From CAWFMO01 sp963817065 (GTDB lineage: Bacteria > Actinomycetota > Thermoleophilia > Solirubrobacterales > 70-9), in NCBI GenBank assembly GCA_963817065.1, contig CAWFMO010000001.1, positions 620,001-684,000 of the forward strand: DNA of 64,000 nucleotides. Direction: 5' to 3'. This document shows, piece after piece, positions 24,213-32,484 of this stretch (positions within the stretch are counted from its first letter, which is position 1; each line of letters opens with the position of its first letter). Below the pieces are notes generated by a model that was given only the letters and a program-made list of their open reading frames with translations, did not search any database and was not told where the DNA came from. The translations under genes were made by a program, and so were the position numbers.

Positions 24213-25622
24213 TTGGATTTGATTGACGCTGACTACCTGGTGATCGGAGCCGGGGCGACGGGTATGGCATTCACCGACGCTCTCGTCACGGACTCGGACG
24301 CGACGGTCGTGCTAGCCGATCGCCGTCACGCGCCGGGCGGACACTGGAACGATGCCTATCCGTTCGTCCGGCTCCACCAGCCATCGGCGCTCTACGGGGT
24401 GAACTCGTTGCAGTTGGGCCACGATCAGATCGATGAGTCGGGCCTCAACCAGGGCTTCTACGAGCAGGCAAGCGCGTCCGAGATCTGTGACTACTTCCGG
24501 CGCGCGCTGGACAACCTGCTGGCCTCTGGGCAGGTCACCTGGTGTGGGAGTCACGAGTATGTCGGGGCGGACAGCAACGGCCACCGATTGTCATCACGCG
24601 TGACCGGTGAGGAGAAAGCGATACGGGTACGCAAGGTGGTGGATACCAGCTACCTGGACACCGAAATTCCGGCCCGTCATGAGCCCGGCTTCGAGGTTGA
24701 CCCAGGTACGCGCGTCATCACCCCAACCCAGCTGGTTGAGCTGGCCGATCCCGCCACCGGGTTCACCATTTTCGGTGCGGGCAAGACCGCCATGGACACC
24801 TGCATCTGGTTGCTGGGTCAATCGGTTGCTCCCGAGGACATCCGGTGGGTGCGACCGCGCGATGCCTGGACGCTTGACCGCACCTTCACGCAGCCGCTGG
24901 ACCTGGTCGCCGGCATGGTCCAGGGGCTGGGCGATGCCTATGAGGCTGCTGCTGAAGCGTCGGACCTCGAGGACCTGTACATGCGTGCCGAGGCATGCGG
25001 CCAGATTCACCGCCTCGACCCCGAGGTAGAGGCCGACATGTTCCACGGTGCGACCCTGAGCGCAGCGGAGCGTGAGCAGCTTCGCAGCATCACGCAGGTG
25101 ATCCGCAAGGGCCGGGTCCGTCGGGTCGGCGTCGACGCGCTGGTGCTGGATGAGGGCACGGTCCCCACGACCCCAGGGGAACTCCACATCGACTGCACCG
25201 CACACGGGCTGGGCTGGGCGCCCCCACGCCCGATCTTCGAGGACGACCGGATCACCCCGCAGCCCACGCGTATGGGGATGCTGCCGTTCAGCGCGGCCCT
25301 GATCGGCTTTCTCGAGACCAGCCAGCGCGAGGACGAGGAGAAGAACCGGCTTGCCCGCCCGAACCCCACCCCGCGTACGCGCAACCGTCTGGACTGGGCA
25401 TGGTCGACCTACCTCGGTGCCGTGAACGAGGTGGCGTGGGGTCCGGAGGAGGACATCCAGGGATGGCTGCAGCGGTCGCGGGTGAACATCGGGCGGGCCG
25501 TACGTGACCATCTCGATGACAAGCGGATTCAGCCGACGCTGACCCGTGTCGCCGAACATATGAGCGGGGCGATTGCCAACCTCGGGAGGTTGCTGGAGGA
25601 TCGCCGAATGGTCAACGCTTGA
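24213..25622 (+). CDS. NAD(P)/FAD-binding oxidoreductase
   Basis: A protein of about 469 residues. The N-terminal dinucleotide loop is YLVIGAGATGMAFTDALV, followed by DRRHAPGGHWNDAYPFVRLH, a pattern seen in flavin-containing monooxygenase-like proteins. A second nucleotide-binding loop, FTIFGAGKTAMDTCIWLL, occurs near residue 190. DCTAHGLGW supplies the late motif. Several actinobacterial proteins of this type are labelled NAD(P)-binding protein without known substrate. The start is uncertain: TTG 24213 or TTG 24219 gives the right spacing to the GxGxxG loop, and no good ATG exists in frame. It has no signal peptide or CK-tail, unlike its upstream neighbours. Confidence 0.76.
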   Translation: MDLIDADYLVIGAGATGMAFTDALVTDSDATVVLADRRHAPGGHWNDAYPFVRLHQPSALYGVNSLQLGHDQIDESGLNQGFYEQASASEICDYFRRALDNLLASGQVTWCGSHEYVGADSNGHRLSSRVTGEEKAIRVRKVVDTSYLDTEIPARHEPGFEVDPGTRVITPTQLVELADPATGFTIFGAGKTAMDTCIWLLGQSVAPEDIRWVRPRDAWTLDRTFTQPLDLVAGMVQGLGDAYEAAAEASDLEDLYMRAEACGQIHRLDPEVEADMFHGATLSAAEREQLRSITQVIRKGRVRRVGVDALVLDEGTVPTTPGELHIDCTAHGLGWAPPRPIFEDDRITPQPTRMGMLPFSAALIGFLETSQREDEEKNRLARPNPTPRTRNRLDWAWSTYLGAVNEVAWGPEEDIQGWLQRSRVNIGRAVRDHLDDKRIQPTLTRVAEHMSGAIANLGRLLEDRRMVNA

Positions 25623-25633
25623 TCAGCGAGATG

Positions 25634-25684
25634 GTCTCGCGAATACGCGTGCGGTGGTACCGAGAAGCGAATCGGGCCCCCTAT
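25634..25684 (+). repeat. tRNA-like intergenic repeat, copy C
   Basis: GTCTCGCGAATACGCGTGCG, then GTGGTACCGAGAAGCGAATC and GGGCCCC. Truncated at its 3' end relative to copy F; no TTCG terminator follows. Confidence 0.65.
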
Positions 25685-25696
25685 TCGACCCGTTGA

Positions 25697-25735
25697 TTTG
25701 CAGGGCATTCGTGAGCGCGGGATACTGCGCGGGCG
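25697..25735 (+). promoter_or_regulatory. Leaderless-type promoter of the zinc-ribbon gene
   Basis: TTGCAG (-35-like) and GATACT (25721-25726) are 17 bp apart, and the -10 box ends only 9 bp before the ATG, so the transcript should begin at or next to the start codon. The block GATACTGCGCGGG-Y-GATGTCGGAG recurs at 26082 and, slightly changed, on the minus strand at 46143. Confidence 0.6.
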
Positions 25736-26023
25736 ATGTCGGAGAAGAACATCGAGCACGAGAAGAGCTTCACGCAGCGCCTGTTCACCGGGCTGATGCC
25801 GTGGTGGGCGGCCGACATGGAGAAGGAGTCCCGTGAGTGGATGCTGGTCTGTCCCAATTGCGGCCACGAGCGCAGCTATTGGGAGGTCGGCGGCATTCGC
25901 TGGAAGGCGAAGTCACGCGGCAAGTACATCGGCTCGACCTGCCCCGCGTGTGGCAAGACGCGCATGCACAAGGTCATCCACCGCCCGTCGCAGCCCGGCA
26001 AACCCAGCCGCTCGGGCGACTGA
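25736..26023 (+). CDS. Small zinc-ribbon protein
   Basis: A 95-residue protein starting MSEKNIEHEKSFTQRLF, with a hydrophobic FTGLMPWWAA stretch and then two CxxC knuckles, LVCPNCGHERS and STCPACGKTRM, 34 residues apart. This is a typical single zinc ribbon. No catalytic residues are visible. The first eight codons and the promoter are nearly the same as those of the unrelated SnoaL-like gene 360 bp downstream, suggesting a copied expression module. Function unknown. Confidence 0.72.
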   Translation: MSEKNIEHEKSFTQRLFTGLMPWWAADMEKESREWMLVCPNCGHERSYWEVGGIRWKAKSRGKYIGSTCPACGKTRMHKVIHRPSQPGKPSRSGD

Positions 26024-26081
26024 GCCGGGGCAATCCCATAGTGACACGACTTTTGGAAGCGGTGGCACCCACCCGAAGCGC

Positions 26082-26096
26082 GATACTGCGCGGGTG
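26082..26096 (+). promoter_or_regulatory. Leaderless-type -10 region of the SnoaL-like gene
   Basis: GATACT lies 9 bp before the ATG; the sequence up to and into the coding start repeats that at 25721. A -35 box is not evident. Confidence 0.5.
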
Positions 26097-26549
26097 ATGT
26101 CGGAGGAGAACGTGGAGGTGGTGAGGCGTAGCCTTGCGGCCCTCGAGGCCGTCGCAGACGGGGTTGATTTCACCGACCGCGCAAGCTGGGTCGCGCGCAC
26201 TGCCATTCACCTGGATGAGACCCTTGTTGACCCCGATTTGGAAGTCGTCCCGCCAGTGGAGGTCCCCGGAGTGAAGAAGAGCTACCGCGGGATCGAGGAA
26301 TTCATCGGCTTCATGATGAGCTGGACAGAGGGCTTCACCGACTGGCAAGTCGAGGTCGAGGAACTTGTCGACACAGGCGACGACCACGTGGTCGCCATTC
26401 TGGTTCAGCGGGGAACCGGTAAAGGGAGCGGAGTACCAGTGGAGCTTCGCTACGCCCAGATCTTCACCCTTAACGACGGCCGAGTGGCCCGGATTGTTAT
26501 CTACGCGTCCCGAGAGCAGGCCCTCGAAGCCGCCGGACTGACGGAGTAG
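26097..26549 (+). CDS. SnoaL-like (NTF2-fold) protein
   Basis: A 150-residue protein, MSEENVEVVRRSLAALEAV onwards. It has the cone-shaped NTF2 fold pattern: N-terminal helices, LVDPDLEVVPP, YRGIEEFIGFMMSW, WQVEVEELVDTGDDHVVAIL, AQIFTLNDGRVARIVIYASR and the usual ending QALEAAGL. Members are often stress-related or polyketide-cyclase-like; no substrate can be inferred. Paralogues in the window are at 45727 and 39578, with a remnant at 43613. Confidence 0.82.
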   Translation: MSEENVEVVRRSLAALEAVADGVDFTDRASWVARTAIHLDETLVDPDLEVVPPVEVPGVKKSYRGIEEFIGFMMSWTEGFTDWQVEVEELVDTGDDHVVAILVQRGTGKGSGVPVELRYAQIFTLNDGRVARIVIYASREQALEAAGLTE

Positions 26550-26684
26550 GGCGGTCACGCAGGCACCTCGATCACCGGCAGAGCGAGTCCCTCCGTTTTA
26601 TCTGTGAATTGGTGGAAACCGTGGCGCTGCTGCTGCGGGGGAGAGCACCGCGGTCCCGCACTGCTCCGGATCGCCAGCGGCCAG

Positions 26685-26771
26685 CCCGCCTCGGCGCCCA
26701 AGAAGTGCAAGAAAAAGCATCGCAAGGCGGTGGCCGCGAAGAAGTGCAAGAAGAAGAAGAAGCGGCGCTGA
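26685..26771 (+). pseudogene. Orphan CK-tail fragment
   Basis: In one frame this stretch reads PASAPKKCKKKHRKAVAAKK, then CKKKKKRR-stop, an archetypal two-cysteine tail with twelve residues between cysteines. Upstream, no frame gives a signal peptide or body domain, and 26550-26684 is not coding in any convincing way. It is best explained as the 3' end of a lost surface-protein gene. Repeat copy D follows 79 bp later, the same order (tail, then repeat) as at 34499. Confidence 0.7.
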
Positions 26772-26849
26772 GCTGGGGCGTTAGCCGAAACCGCCGCTTT
26801 CCATGAAATGCAGCAACTTGAGCGGGAGCGACCTCAGGGATGTCGGCTG

Positions 26850-26949
26850 GTCTCCCGGCTCCTCGCGGGGTGGTAGCGAGAAACGGATCGGCCCCCCGCT
26901 ACCTCTTTCAGTACTACTCGAGAGCCCTCCTTCGGGAGGACTCTCTTTT
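26850..26949 (+). repeat. tRNA-like intergenic repeat, copy D, with terminator
   Basis: GGTAGCGAGAAACGGATCGG then CCCCCCGCTACC, followed at 26920 by GAGAGCCCTCC-TTCG-GGAGGACTCTC and TTTT, a strong intrinsic terminator. Downstream, GGCTATCG and CGATAGCC form another stem. Apart from these and the orphan tail, 26550-27053 is empty. Confidence 0.75.
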
Positions 26950-27053
26950 CTCGACGGCGTCGGCTATCGCCTGCGAAACGGTGGCCGATAGCCCGACCTG
27001 GCGTCCTGCTTTGTCGTGGCGATCTCCAGCTCGACGAGGGCTATGGTTGCCAC

Positions 27054-27962
27054 GTGGGGACCGAGCGAGCCACGATCCTGTTGACCGGAGCATCCGGTTT
27101 CGTCGGGGGCGAGCTGTTGCCGGCGCTCCGGGAGGTCGGCTCCATCCGCTGTCTAGTGCGTGATGTCGGGCGGCTCAAGGAGAAGGACCAGCCGATGGGG
27201 GTCAAGGCGGATCTCAGCGACGCAAGCTCGCTGACGCCTGCGCTGGAGGGGATGGACGAGGTGTTCTACCTCGTCCACTCGATGGAGCCCGGCGGGCGCC
27301 AGGAGTTCGCCGAGAAGGATCGAAGCGCGGCAGAGAACTACGTCCGGATCGCGCGCGAGGCAGGCGTTCGGCGCACGATCTATCTCGGCGGCATCGGAAG
27401 GGACGACGGGCAAAGCGAGCATCTGGCGTCTCGGCGGGAGGTTGAGAGCCTGCTGGCGGAGGCCGCGCCGGAGTTCGTCGCCCTGCGAGCGTCGATGATC
27501 GTGGGTGCCGGCAGCGCCTCATTTGGAACGCTGGTCAGACTCGTCAGCCGGATGCCGGTCCTCGCTCTTCCGGACTGGCGTGAGCGCAGCACCCAGCCGA
27601 TCGCGATCGACGACGTCGTCAAGTGCCTCGTCAAAGCCCGCGATGTAGAGCCGGGCGCGTACGAGATCGCCGGACCCGAGACACTGACATTCGAGGCGAT
27701 GACCGAGGTGATCGCAGACCTACTGGGGGAGGCGCACCGCTCGATTCCGATTCCGTTCAGCAACGCGAAGGTCGAGGCCGCTGGGGCGGCCTTGATCACC
27801 GGGGAGGATCGCGAGCTGTTGGAGCCGTTGATGGCGGGCCTCGATGACGACCTCATCATTCGCGAGAACCGCGCAACCGATGTCTTCGGCGTCGAGCTGA
27901 CCCCGTTCGCCGATGCGGCCCGTCGCGCGATCGAGGCGATGCCGGACGAGGAGACGGCTTAG
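27054..27962 (+). CDS. NAD(P)H-binding epimerase-like protein (NmrA/atypical SDR)
   Basis: A 302-residue protein from GTG 27054. The nucleotide loop is ILLTGASGFVGGELLPALRE, followed by VRCLVRD-type IRCLVRDVGRL, a DLSDASSLTPALEGMDEVFY block and YLGGIG where classical SDRs have YxxxK. This is the atypical SDR/NmrA group, which includes sugar-nucleotide epimerase-like and ubiquinone-related proteins. The second half (KCLVKARDVEPGAYEIAGP) is typical of complex-I-assembly-like atypical SDRs. Its stop overlaps the convergent SRPBCC gene's stop by two bases. Confidence 0.8.
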   Translation: MGTERATILLTGASGFVGGELLPALREVGSIRCLVRDVGRLKEKDQPMGVKADLSDASSLTPALEGMDEVFYLVHSMEPGGRQEFAEKDRSAAENYVRIAREAGVRRTIYLGGIGRDDGQSEHLASRREVESLLAEAAPEFVALRASMIVGAGSASFGTLVRLVSRMPVLALPDWRERSTQPIAIDDVVKCLVKARDVEPGAYEIAGPETLTFEAMTEVIADLLGEAHRSIPIPFSNAKVEAAGAALITGEDRELLEPLMAGLDDDLIIRENRATDVFGVELTPFADAARRAIEAMPDEETA

Positions 27963-28438
27963 GGGCTCTCTTCGGGAGCGAGGAGCTCGGCCAGCTTCGT
28001 CTGCCGGAAGTCGAAAATTCGCTCCAGGTCGTTCCTGACGAACGCGGCGTGTGCCAGCCGCCCGAGTGGCCCCAGCGGCAGCGCGTAGCGGACCACATCT
28101 CCAATCACGGTGCCGTCGTCGCTGTCGGGCTCGAAGGTGTGGGTGTGCTCCCAAAGCGAATACGGCCCGCGAAGCTGGATGTCGCTGAAGCGCGCCGGCG
28201 GCTCCCAGCTCTCGATCCGGGTGGTCCACCGAATCGGGAAGCCGCGAATTCGAAGTCGATAGTCGAGCAGGGCTCCCGTTTCCATCTCGATCGGCTCCGG
28301 GTTGAGGATCCGAAAGTGGAGCAATGGCGGGGTGAGCGGTTCGAGATTGAGGGCGTCGGAGAAGAGCCCAAAGGCTCGCTTTTGGGGGACTCCGACGCGC
28401 TGGTGGCGCTCGAGGAGGTAGGTCCGCTTCGCACTCAC
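27959..28438 (-). CDS. SRPBCC-family (START-like) protein
   Basis: A 159-residue protein from GTG 28438 (VSAKRTYLLERHQRV). It shows the SRPBCC pattern: FGLFSDALNLEPLTPPLLHF, RLRIRGFPIRWTTRIESWEP, FSDIQLRGPYSLWEHTHTFE, GTVIGDVVRYALPLGPLG and an amphipathic C-terminal helix RNDLERIFDFRQTKLAELLA. These are ligand-binding cups, often called cyclases or coenzyme Q-binding proteins. A longer start at 28519 is possible but adds low-complexity sequence. It lies 43 bp after the catalase-like gene in the same direction and may share its transcript. Confidence 0.78.
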   Translation of the reverse strand: MSAKRTYLLERHQRVGVPQKRAFGLFSDALNLEPLTPPLLHFRILNPEPIEMETGALLDYRLRIRGFPIRWTTRIESWEPPARFSDIQLRGPYSLWEHTHTFEPDSDDGTVIGDVVRYALPLGPLGRLAHAAFVRNDLERIFDFRQTKLAELLAPEESP

Positions 28439-28481
28439 GCCTCCTCGCTTCGTTCGCGGAGTCGGCGCAGACGGCGAGGCT

Positions 28482-29189
28482 TCATCGACCCCAGCCCCGC
28501 TGGCTCCCCGCATAGGCATCGGCCCGCGTCTTCTGTAGCGGACCGACGGGCGTCAGTCCCGGCGCGGTGTTCCAGGGGTTGAAGCGGACCCTGTCGATCT
28601 CTTCGTCTTCGATCTGCCGGCCGATTCGCAGAACGCCGACGCGCTCCCAGCGTTTTGCCATCTCCGCCGCGAGCAACTCGAATTCGGATCCGGATGCCCG
28701 CGCAGCAAAGCGGCCGAGGCGATGCGGCGATCGTGAGCGGGGATTCGCCTCGAAACCAACCATCAGGAGCCGCTCTCCGACGCGATAGGGCACCAGGGTC
28801 GTGAAGAAGTGTCCGAGAAATCCGCGTGGTGCCGGGATCAGGGTATGCCGGGCCAGCGGAGCGCGCCAGGAGGTGACGGTGAGCAGGTCCTGGTGAACCC
28901 CCGGGCCGTAGCAATCGGACAAGCGAACCGCGATCCCCAGGATGTCCGGCACCGTCTCGGGCAGTCCCAGCGCGCGCGAGAAGCGGACGACGGCCCGCTG
29001 AGTGGCTCGCTTTGCGAAGACGCCAGCGGCTTGGTCTTGAGAGGGCGGGAGGTCAATCGAGAGCTCGGCATCGAATCCGATTCCATGCGGGTGCGCGATG
29101 CGGCGACGGCGAAGGCGCGAGAGCGAGCCGAACAGCACGGCGGCGGCCGGGCCCGACCGTCCGCTGTCCGGCTCAATGGCAGGCATCAT
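28482..29189 (-). CDS. Catalase-like fold protein, probably not an active catalase
   Basis: A 235-residue protein. RIAHPHGIGFDAELSIDLPP, KRATQRAVVRFSRALGLPET, DLLTVTSWRAPL, FFTTLVPYRVGERLLMVGFE and RFNPWNTAPGLTPVGPLQKT match a small haem-catalase-like family common in actinobacteria, much shorter than true catalases (about 480). The catalytic His-Asn arrangement of real catalases is not evident. Ends near YAGSQRGW, a family hallmark. Start ATG 29189 is preferred; ATG 29186 is also possible. Confidence 0.72.
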   Translation of the reverse strand: MMPAIEPDSGRSGPAAAVLFGSLSRLRRRRIAHPHGIGFDAELSIDLPPSQDQAAGVFAKRATQRAVVRFSRALGLPETVPDILGIAVRLSDCYGPGVHQDLLTVTSWRAPLARHTLIPAPRGFLGHFFTTLVPYRVGERLLMVGFEANPRSRSPHRLGRFAARASGSEFELLAAEMAKRWERVGVLRIGRQIEDEEIDRVRFNPWNTAPGLTPVGPLQKTRADAYAGSQRGWGR

Positions 29190-29279
29190 CAACTCTTTTT
29201 GGTTCAGAACGTTCTCCCCCCACGTCGATTCTGAGGGCCTACCCGCAGGCGATGAAGTGCTAACCCGCCTGGGCGCGCG

Positions 29280-29297
29280 CAGTCAGGAGCCTGACTG
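29280..29297. promoter_or_regulatory. Perfect dyad between TauE and the catalase-like gene
   Basis: CAGTCAGG and CCTGACTG are separated by 2 bp. The loop is too short for a terminator hairpin, so a protein-binding site is more likely. It is 91 bp upstream of the catalase-like start and 51 bp beyond the TauE stop. Nothing else is seen in 29190-29347. Confidence 0.45.
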
Positions 29298-29347
29298 TTC
29301 GGGGATCCTTGGATCGTCGCAGCGGGAAACGAGAGACCGCCCTTGGA

Positions 29348-30127
29348 TCAGCCAACCGGAGGACCTCCAAGGGCGAGCACATCGACCAGCAGGAAGAGCG
29401 CCACCACTACCACGGTGACTCCGAATGCGTGAGCCAGCGCCTTGGGCGGCAGCCGGGACCCGATGCTGCTCCCCGCAAGGCCGCCGGCTGCCGCAGAACC
29501 GCACAGGACTAAGGTCAGCGGCCAGTCGGGCTGGGCGCCCTCGGCGAGATGGCTCGCGAGCGCGGCCAGTCCGGTAACCGTGATGATCGCGAGCGAGGTC
29601 GCCACCGCCCGGCGCATCGTCAAGCCGAGCAGCGTGGTTAGCGCGGGCACGATCAGGAACCCTCCGCCGACGCCAAAGAAACCGGTCATGCTCCCGACGG
29701 CCAGCCCGCTCCCTCCGGCCTTCGGGACATCGGGGCGGGGGCACTTGGTCATCTCCTGCGGATCGGTCGCGTCCCCGCGCACATAGGTGACAACGCCCGC
29801 AGCCAGCATCACTGGGACGAACGCGAGGACCAGAGTGCGGGGGTCGACGCTGGTTCCGAGGACTGTGCCGAGATACGCGCCGGCGGCCGCCGGGACTGAG
29901 AAGACGACAGCGACCCTCCAGCAGACGTTCCCCTTCACGGCCTGCGCTCCGGCCGCGACCGATGCCCCGAGGGCGACGACGATCAGCGACGCCGTCGAGG
30001 CAGGGCTGACGCCCTGATCGAGCACGTAGACGAGCACCGGCAGCGCGAGAATCGCGCCGCCACCGCCGACGGTGCCGACTACGGCTCCGATAAGGAGGCC
30101 GAACGGGATTGCGAGGAGCATCTCCAT
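29348..30127 (-). CDS. TauE/SafE-family sulfite/organosulfur exporter
   Basis: A 259-residue membrane protein with about eight hydrophobic segments. The first (MLLAIPFGLLIGAVVGTVGG) ends in GGGGAILALPVLVY and the second half opens SMTGFFGVGGGFLIVPALTT: the paired Gly-rich loops of the TauE/SafE family. Such proteins export sulfite, sulfoacetate or related anions. It is divergent from the ArsR-persulfide-dioxygenase operon and shares its operator region, so a role in sulfur-species detoxification is likely. Confidence 0.87.
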   Translation of the reverse strand: MEMLLAIPFGLLIGAVVGTVGGGGAILALPVLVYVLDQGVSPASTASLIVVALGASVAAGAQAVKGNVCWRVAVVFSVPAAAGAYLGTVLGTSVDPRTLVLAFVPVMLAAGVVTYVRGDATDPQEMTKCPRPDVPKAGGSGLAVGSMTGFFGVGGGFLIVPALTTLLGLTMRRAVATSLAIITVTGLAALASHLAEGAQPDWPLTLVLCGSAAAGGLAGSSIGSRLPPKALAHAFGVTVVVVALFLLVDVLALGGPPVG

Positions 30128-30138
30128 CTACTGCTATT

Positions 30139-30158
30139 CAACTATATGGTTATAGTTG
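30139..30158. promoter_or_regulatory. Operator for ArsR-type repressor
   Basis: CAACTATA-TGGT-TATAGTTG, a perfect 8-bp inverted repeat in the 40-bp gap between TauE and the ArsR gene. The arm wording resembles ArsR/BigR-type sites (ATA near the dyad centre). Repression of both divergent units is expected. Confidence 0.75.
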
Positions 30159-30167
30159 AGTAACCAG

Positions 30168-30500
30168 ATGACCGACCTCACTCCCGAACTCGCCGAGTTG
30201 ATCGCACGCCGCTTCGCCGTTCTCGGCGAGCCGACACGTGTGCGCCTCCTGAACACGATGCACGCGGCCGGCGAGGCATCGGCCGGTGAGCTGACCGAGG
30301 CCGTCGGCGGGACCCAGGCGAACGTCTCGAAGCATCTGAGCCTGCTGCTCGCCGAGCGGATGGTCTCCCGCCGCCGGGAGGGCACTCGCGCGATTTATCG
30401 GATCGCGGATCCCACGCTGATCGCCCTCTGCGACCAGGTCTGCAGCGGCGTGAGTGCTCAGCTGGAAGAGCTGCAGGCCGTCGTCGGAGCCGCGAGGTGA
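30168..30500 (+). CDS. ArsR-family repressor, probably sulfide/persulfide sensor
   Basis: A 110-residue winged-helix protein from ATG 30168 (TTG 30156 overlaps the operator and is less likely). The helix-turn-helix is SAGELTEAVGGTQANVSKHL, followed by the wing SRRREGTRAIYRIADPTLI. The CVCDL metal box of arsenic sensors is absent; the cysteines are in LIALCDQVCSG near the C-terminus, with two cysteines four apart. Persulfide-sensing relatives (BigR/SqrR type) use a wider cysteine pair, so sensing by this pair is only a suggestion. The stop overlaps the GTG of the dioxygenase gene (GTGA), so co-translated. Confidence 0.84.
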   Translation: MTDLTPELAELIARRFAVLGEPTRVRLLNTMHAAGEASAGELTEAVGGTQANVSKHLSLLLAERMVSRRREGTRAIYRIADPTLIALCDQVCSGVSAQLEELQAVVGAAR

Positions 30501-31882
30501 TCTTCCGCCAGGTCATCCACGACGACCTTGGCTGCGCCTCCTACCTCGTCGGGGACGAGAAGGCCGGCGTCGCCGCCGTCGTCGATCCCCGCTTCGAGAT
30601 CGACGACTACCTGGAGATGGCCAGGTACGCGGGGGTCTCGATCGAGCACATCCTCGAGACCCATAACCACGCCGACCACGTCTCGGGTCACGGGCGCCTC
30701 GCAGCTGCGACCGGCGCCTCCATCCACCTCCACAGCGAGGCGGACCCCGAGTACGAGCACCTGCCCTTCGATGACGGCTTCGAGCTGGAGGTGGGCCAGG
30801 TCCTGATCCGCGCGCTCCACACGCCGGGCCATCGGCCCGAGCACACCGCCTTCGCCCTGATCGATCGCAATCGCGGCGAGAATCCATGGGCGGTGCTGAC
30901 GGGGGACACCCTGTTCGTCAACGACGTTGCGCGCCCCGACCTCGCGGTCGAGGAGCGCGAGGGCGCGCGGGACATCTATCGCTCGCTCCGGGAGAAGCTG
31001 CTGACCCTGCCCGACAACGTCGAGGTCTGGCCCGGCCACCTTGGAGGCTCGATGTGCGGCGGACCCGGAATGGACATGAAGGTCTCGTCCACGATCGGCT
31101 TCGAGCGCGAGAACAACCCGAGCCTGCGAATCGAGGACGAAGACCAGTTCGTCGACGAGGCGGTGGCCGCGCTCGGTCCCCAACCCCCGAACTTCAAGGC
31201 CATCGTCGAGATCAACACGGGCCCGCTGCTGACCGAAGGGGCCGAGGTCCTGCCGCTTGCCCCGCGCCAGGTGGAGGAGAAGCGAGCATCAGGCGCCCTG
31301 ATGGTCGACACGCGAACCGACCAGCAGTTCGACGAGGCGCACATCCCCGGCTCGATCGGCATACCGATCCTGCGCGCCGGGTTCGGCTCGAAGCTCGCCT
31401 GGCTTGCCGACCGCGACCAGGAGATCGTTTTGATCGGGCGCGACGACGAGGATGCCCGGCGCGCCGCGGTTCTCGCCGTGGCGGTCGGGCTTCCGAACAT
31501 CGCCGGAATGCTGGGAGGTGGCATGACCAGCTGGAGGCAGGAAGGCCGCGACGTCCAGCGGATCGAGCGCCTGCCGCTTACCTCTCTGAAGGACCGCCTC
31601 GACGACGGCGACCTTCAAGTTCTCGACGTTCGTGAGAAGCGCGAATGGAATGCAGGCCACATCCCCGGCTCGGTCTTCAAGCCGTGGCATGACATCGACA
31701 CGCTCCCGGAAGGGCTCGACGCTTCGCGGCCCGTGGCGGTCATTTGCGGATCCGGACAGCGGGCAGCCGTCGGCGCCAGCCTCGTGCAGCGCTTCGGCGC
31801 CGAGGAGGTTGTCCACGTCGTCGACGGGGGCGTTCCCAAATGGAAGAAGCTCGGCAACCCGATCGAGGCCGGCGACGAGTGA
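30497..31882 (+). CDS. MBL-fold persulfide dioxygenase-like protein fused to two rhodanese domains
   Basis: A 461-residue fusion. Residues 1-235 are a metallo-beta-lactamase fold with THNHADH at 55-61, GHRPEH near 113 and GDTLFVND near 136, as in ETHE1/Blh persulfide dioxygenases. A first rhodanese-like domain (about 255-355; MVDTRTDQQFDEAHIPGSIG) lacks the catalytic cysteine loop. The second (about 365-460) has DVREKREWNAGHIPGS and the active loop VICGSGQRAA, with Cys near 419. Expected reaction: oxidation of glutathione- or low-molecular-weight thiol persulfide to sulfite, with sulfur transfer. The sulfite would be exported by the divergent TauE. Confidence 0.88.
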   Translation: MIFRQVIHDDLGCASYLVGDEKAGVAAVVDPRFEIDDYLEMARYAGVSIEHILETHNHADHVSGHGRLAAATGASIHLHSEADPEYEHLPFDDGFELEVGQVLIRALHTPGHRPEHTAFALIDRNRGENPWAVLTGDTLFVNDVARPDLAVEEREGARDIYRSLREKLLTLPDNVEVWPGHLGGSMCGGPGMDMKVSSTIGFERENNPSLRIEDEDQFVDEAVAALGPQPPNFKAIVEINTGPLLTEGAEVLPLAPRQVEEKRASGALMVDTRTDQQFDEAHIPGSIGIPILRAGFGSKLAWLADRDQEIVLIGRDDEDARRAAVLAVAVGLPNIAGMLGGGMTSWRQEGRDVQRIERLPLTSLKDRLDDGDLQVLDVREKREWNAGHIPGSVFKPWHDIDTLPEGLDASRPVAVICGSGQRAAVGASLVQRFGAEEVVHVVDGGVPKWKKLGNPIEAGDE

Positions 31883-32402
31883 ACGCAGCGCTCGACAAGG
31901 ACATCGTCACCCGGCTACGGGACGCGCAGGCGATGAAGGTGGCTGCGCTGGCGATGTTCGATCCCATGCTCCGCGTCGTCGCCGAGGAACGCGATGCCGC
32001 GGAGACCCCGGAGGAGGTGTCCGAGTTGATGACCCGGATGCACGGGGCTTCTCGGGCCACCGCCAGGAGACTGAGGCACACGAGGAGCTCCTCGGCCAGA
32101 GACTGCAGGCACTCGGAAAGGCTCCCGCGCGACGAAAAGGCTCGGTGCTCTCGGCAGGGGCGAAGACCTGGGTCAAGGCCAGCGGCCTCGGCAGCACGAA
32201 CCACGGAGCCAACGCCCGCAACGCTTTCGTCTTCGAGCACTTCGAGATCGCAACGTTCCCCCTTCTCGGGGAGCTTGCGAAGCGTTCAGACGACGCCGAG
32301 ACCGAGCAGGCGGCGGCGAAGTGCCTGGCTGAGGACCGTGAGATGGCAGCGACGATCGACCACAATTGGGAGAACGTGTTGACGCTGACGCTCGCGGGCT
32401 GA
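31879..32402 (+). pseudogene. DUF892 ferritin-like (YciE/YciF type) gene with a 1-base frameshift
   Basis: GTG 31879 overlaps the dioxygenase stop. The first frame reads TRLRDAQAMKVAALAMFDPM to VSELMTRMHG and then degenerates; from about 32048 another frame continues GFSGHRQETEAHEELLGQRL, VLSAGAKTWVKASGLGS, ARNAFVFEHFEIATFPLLGE to the stop at 32402. Together they form a DUF892-type four-helix protein of about 174 residues with Glu/His metal-ligand candidates. The break is in the GGGG run at 32044-32047: one more G restores the frame. Sequencing error or recent mutation cannot be separated. Confidence 0.72.
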
Positions 32403-32484
32403 CCAGCCGCGGAGGTCTCAACGCACCGCCGGGTGCCAATGGGGTGACTGGTTGGCCCTGACCGCTAGGCACGCAGCTTGGTGA

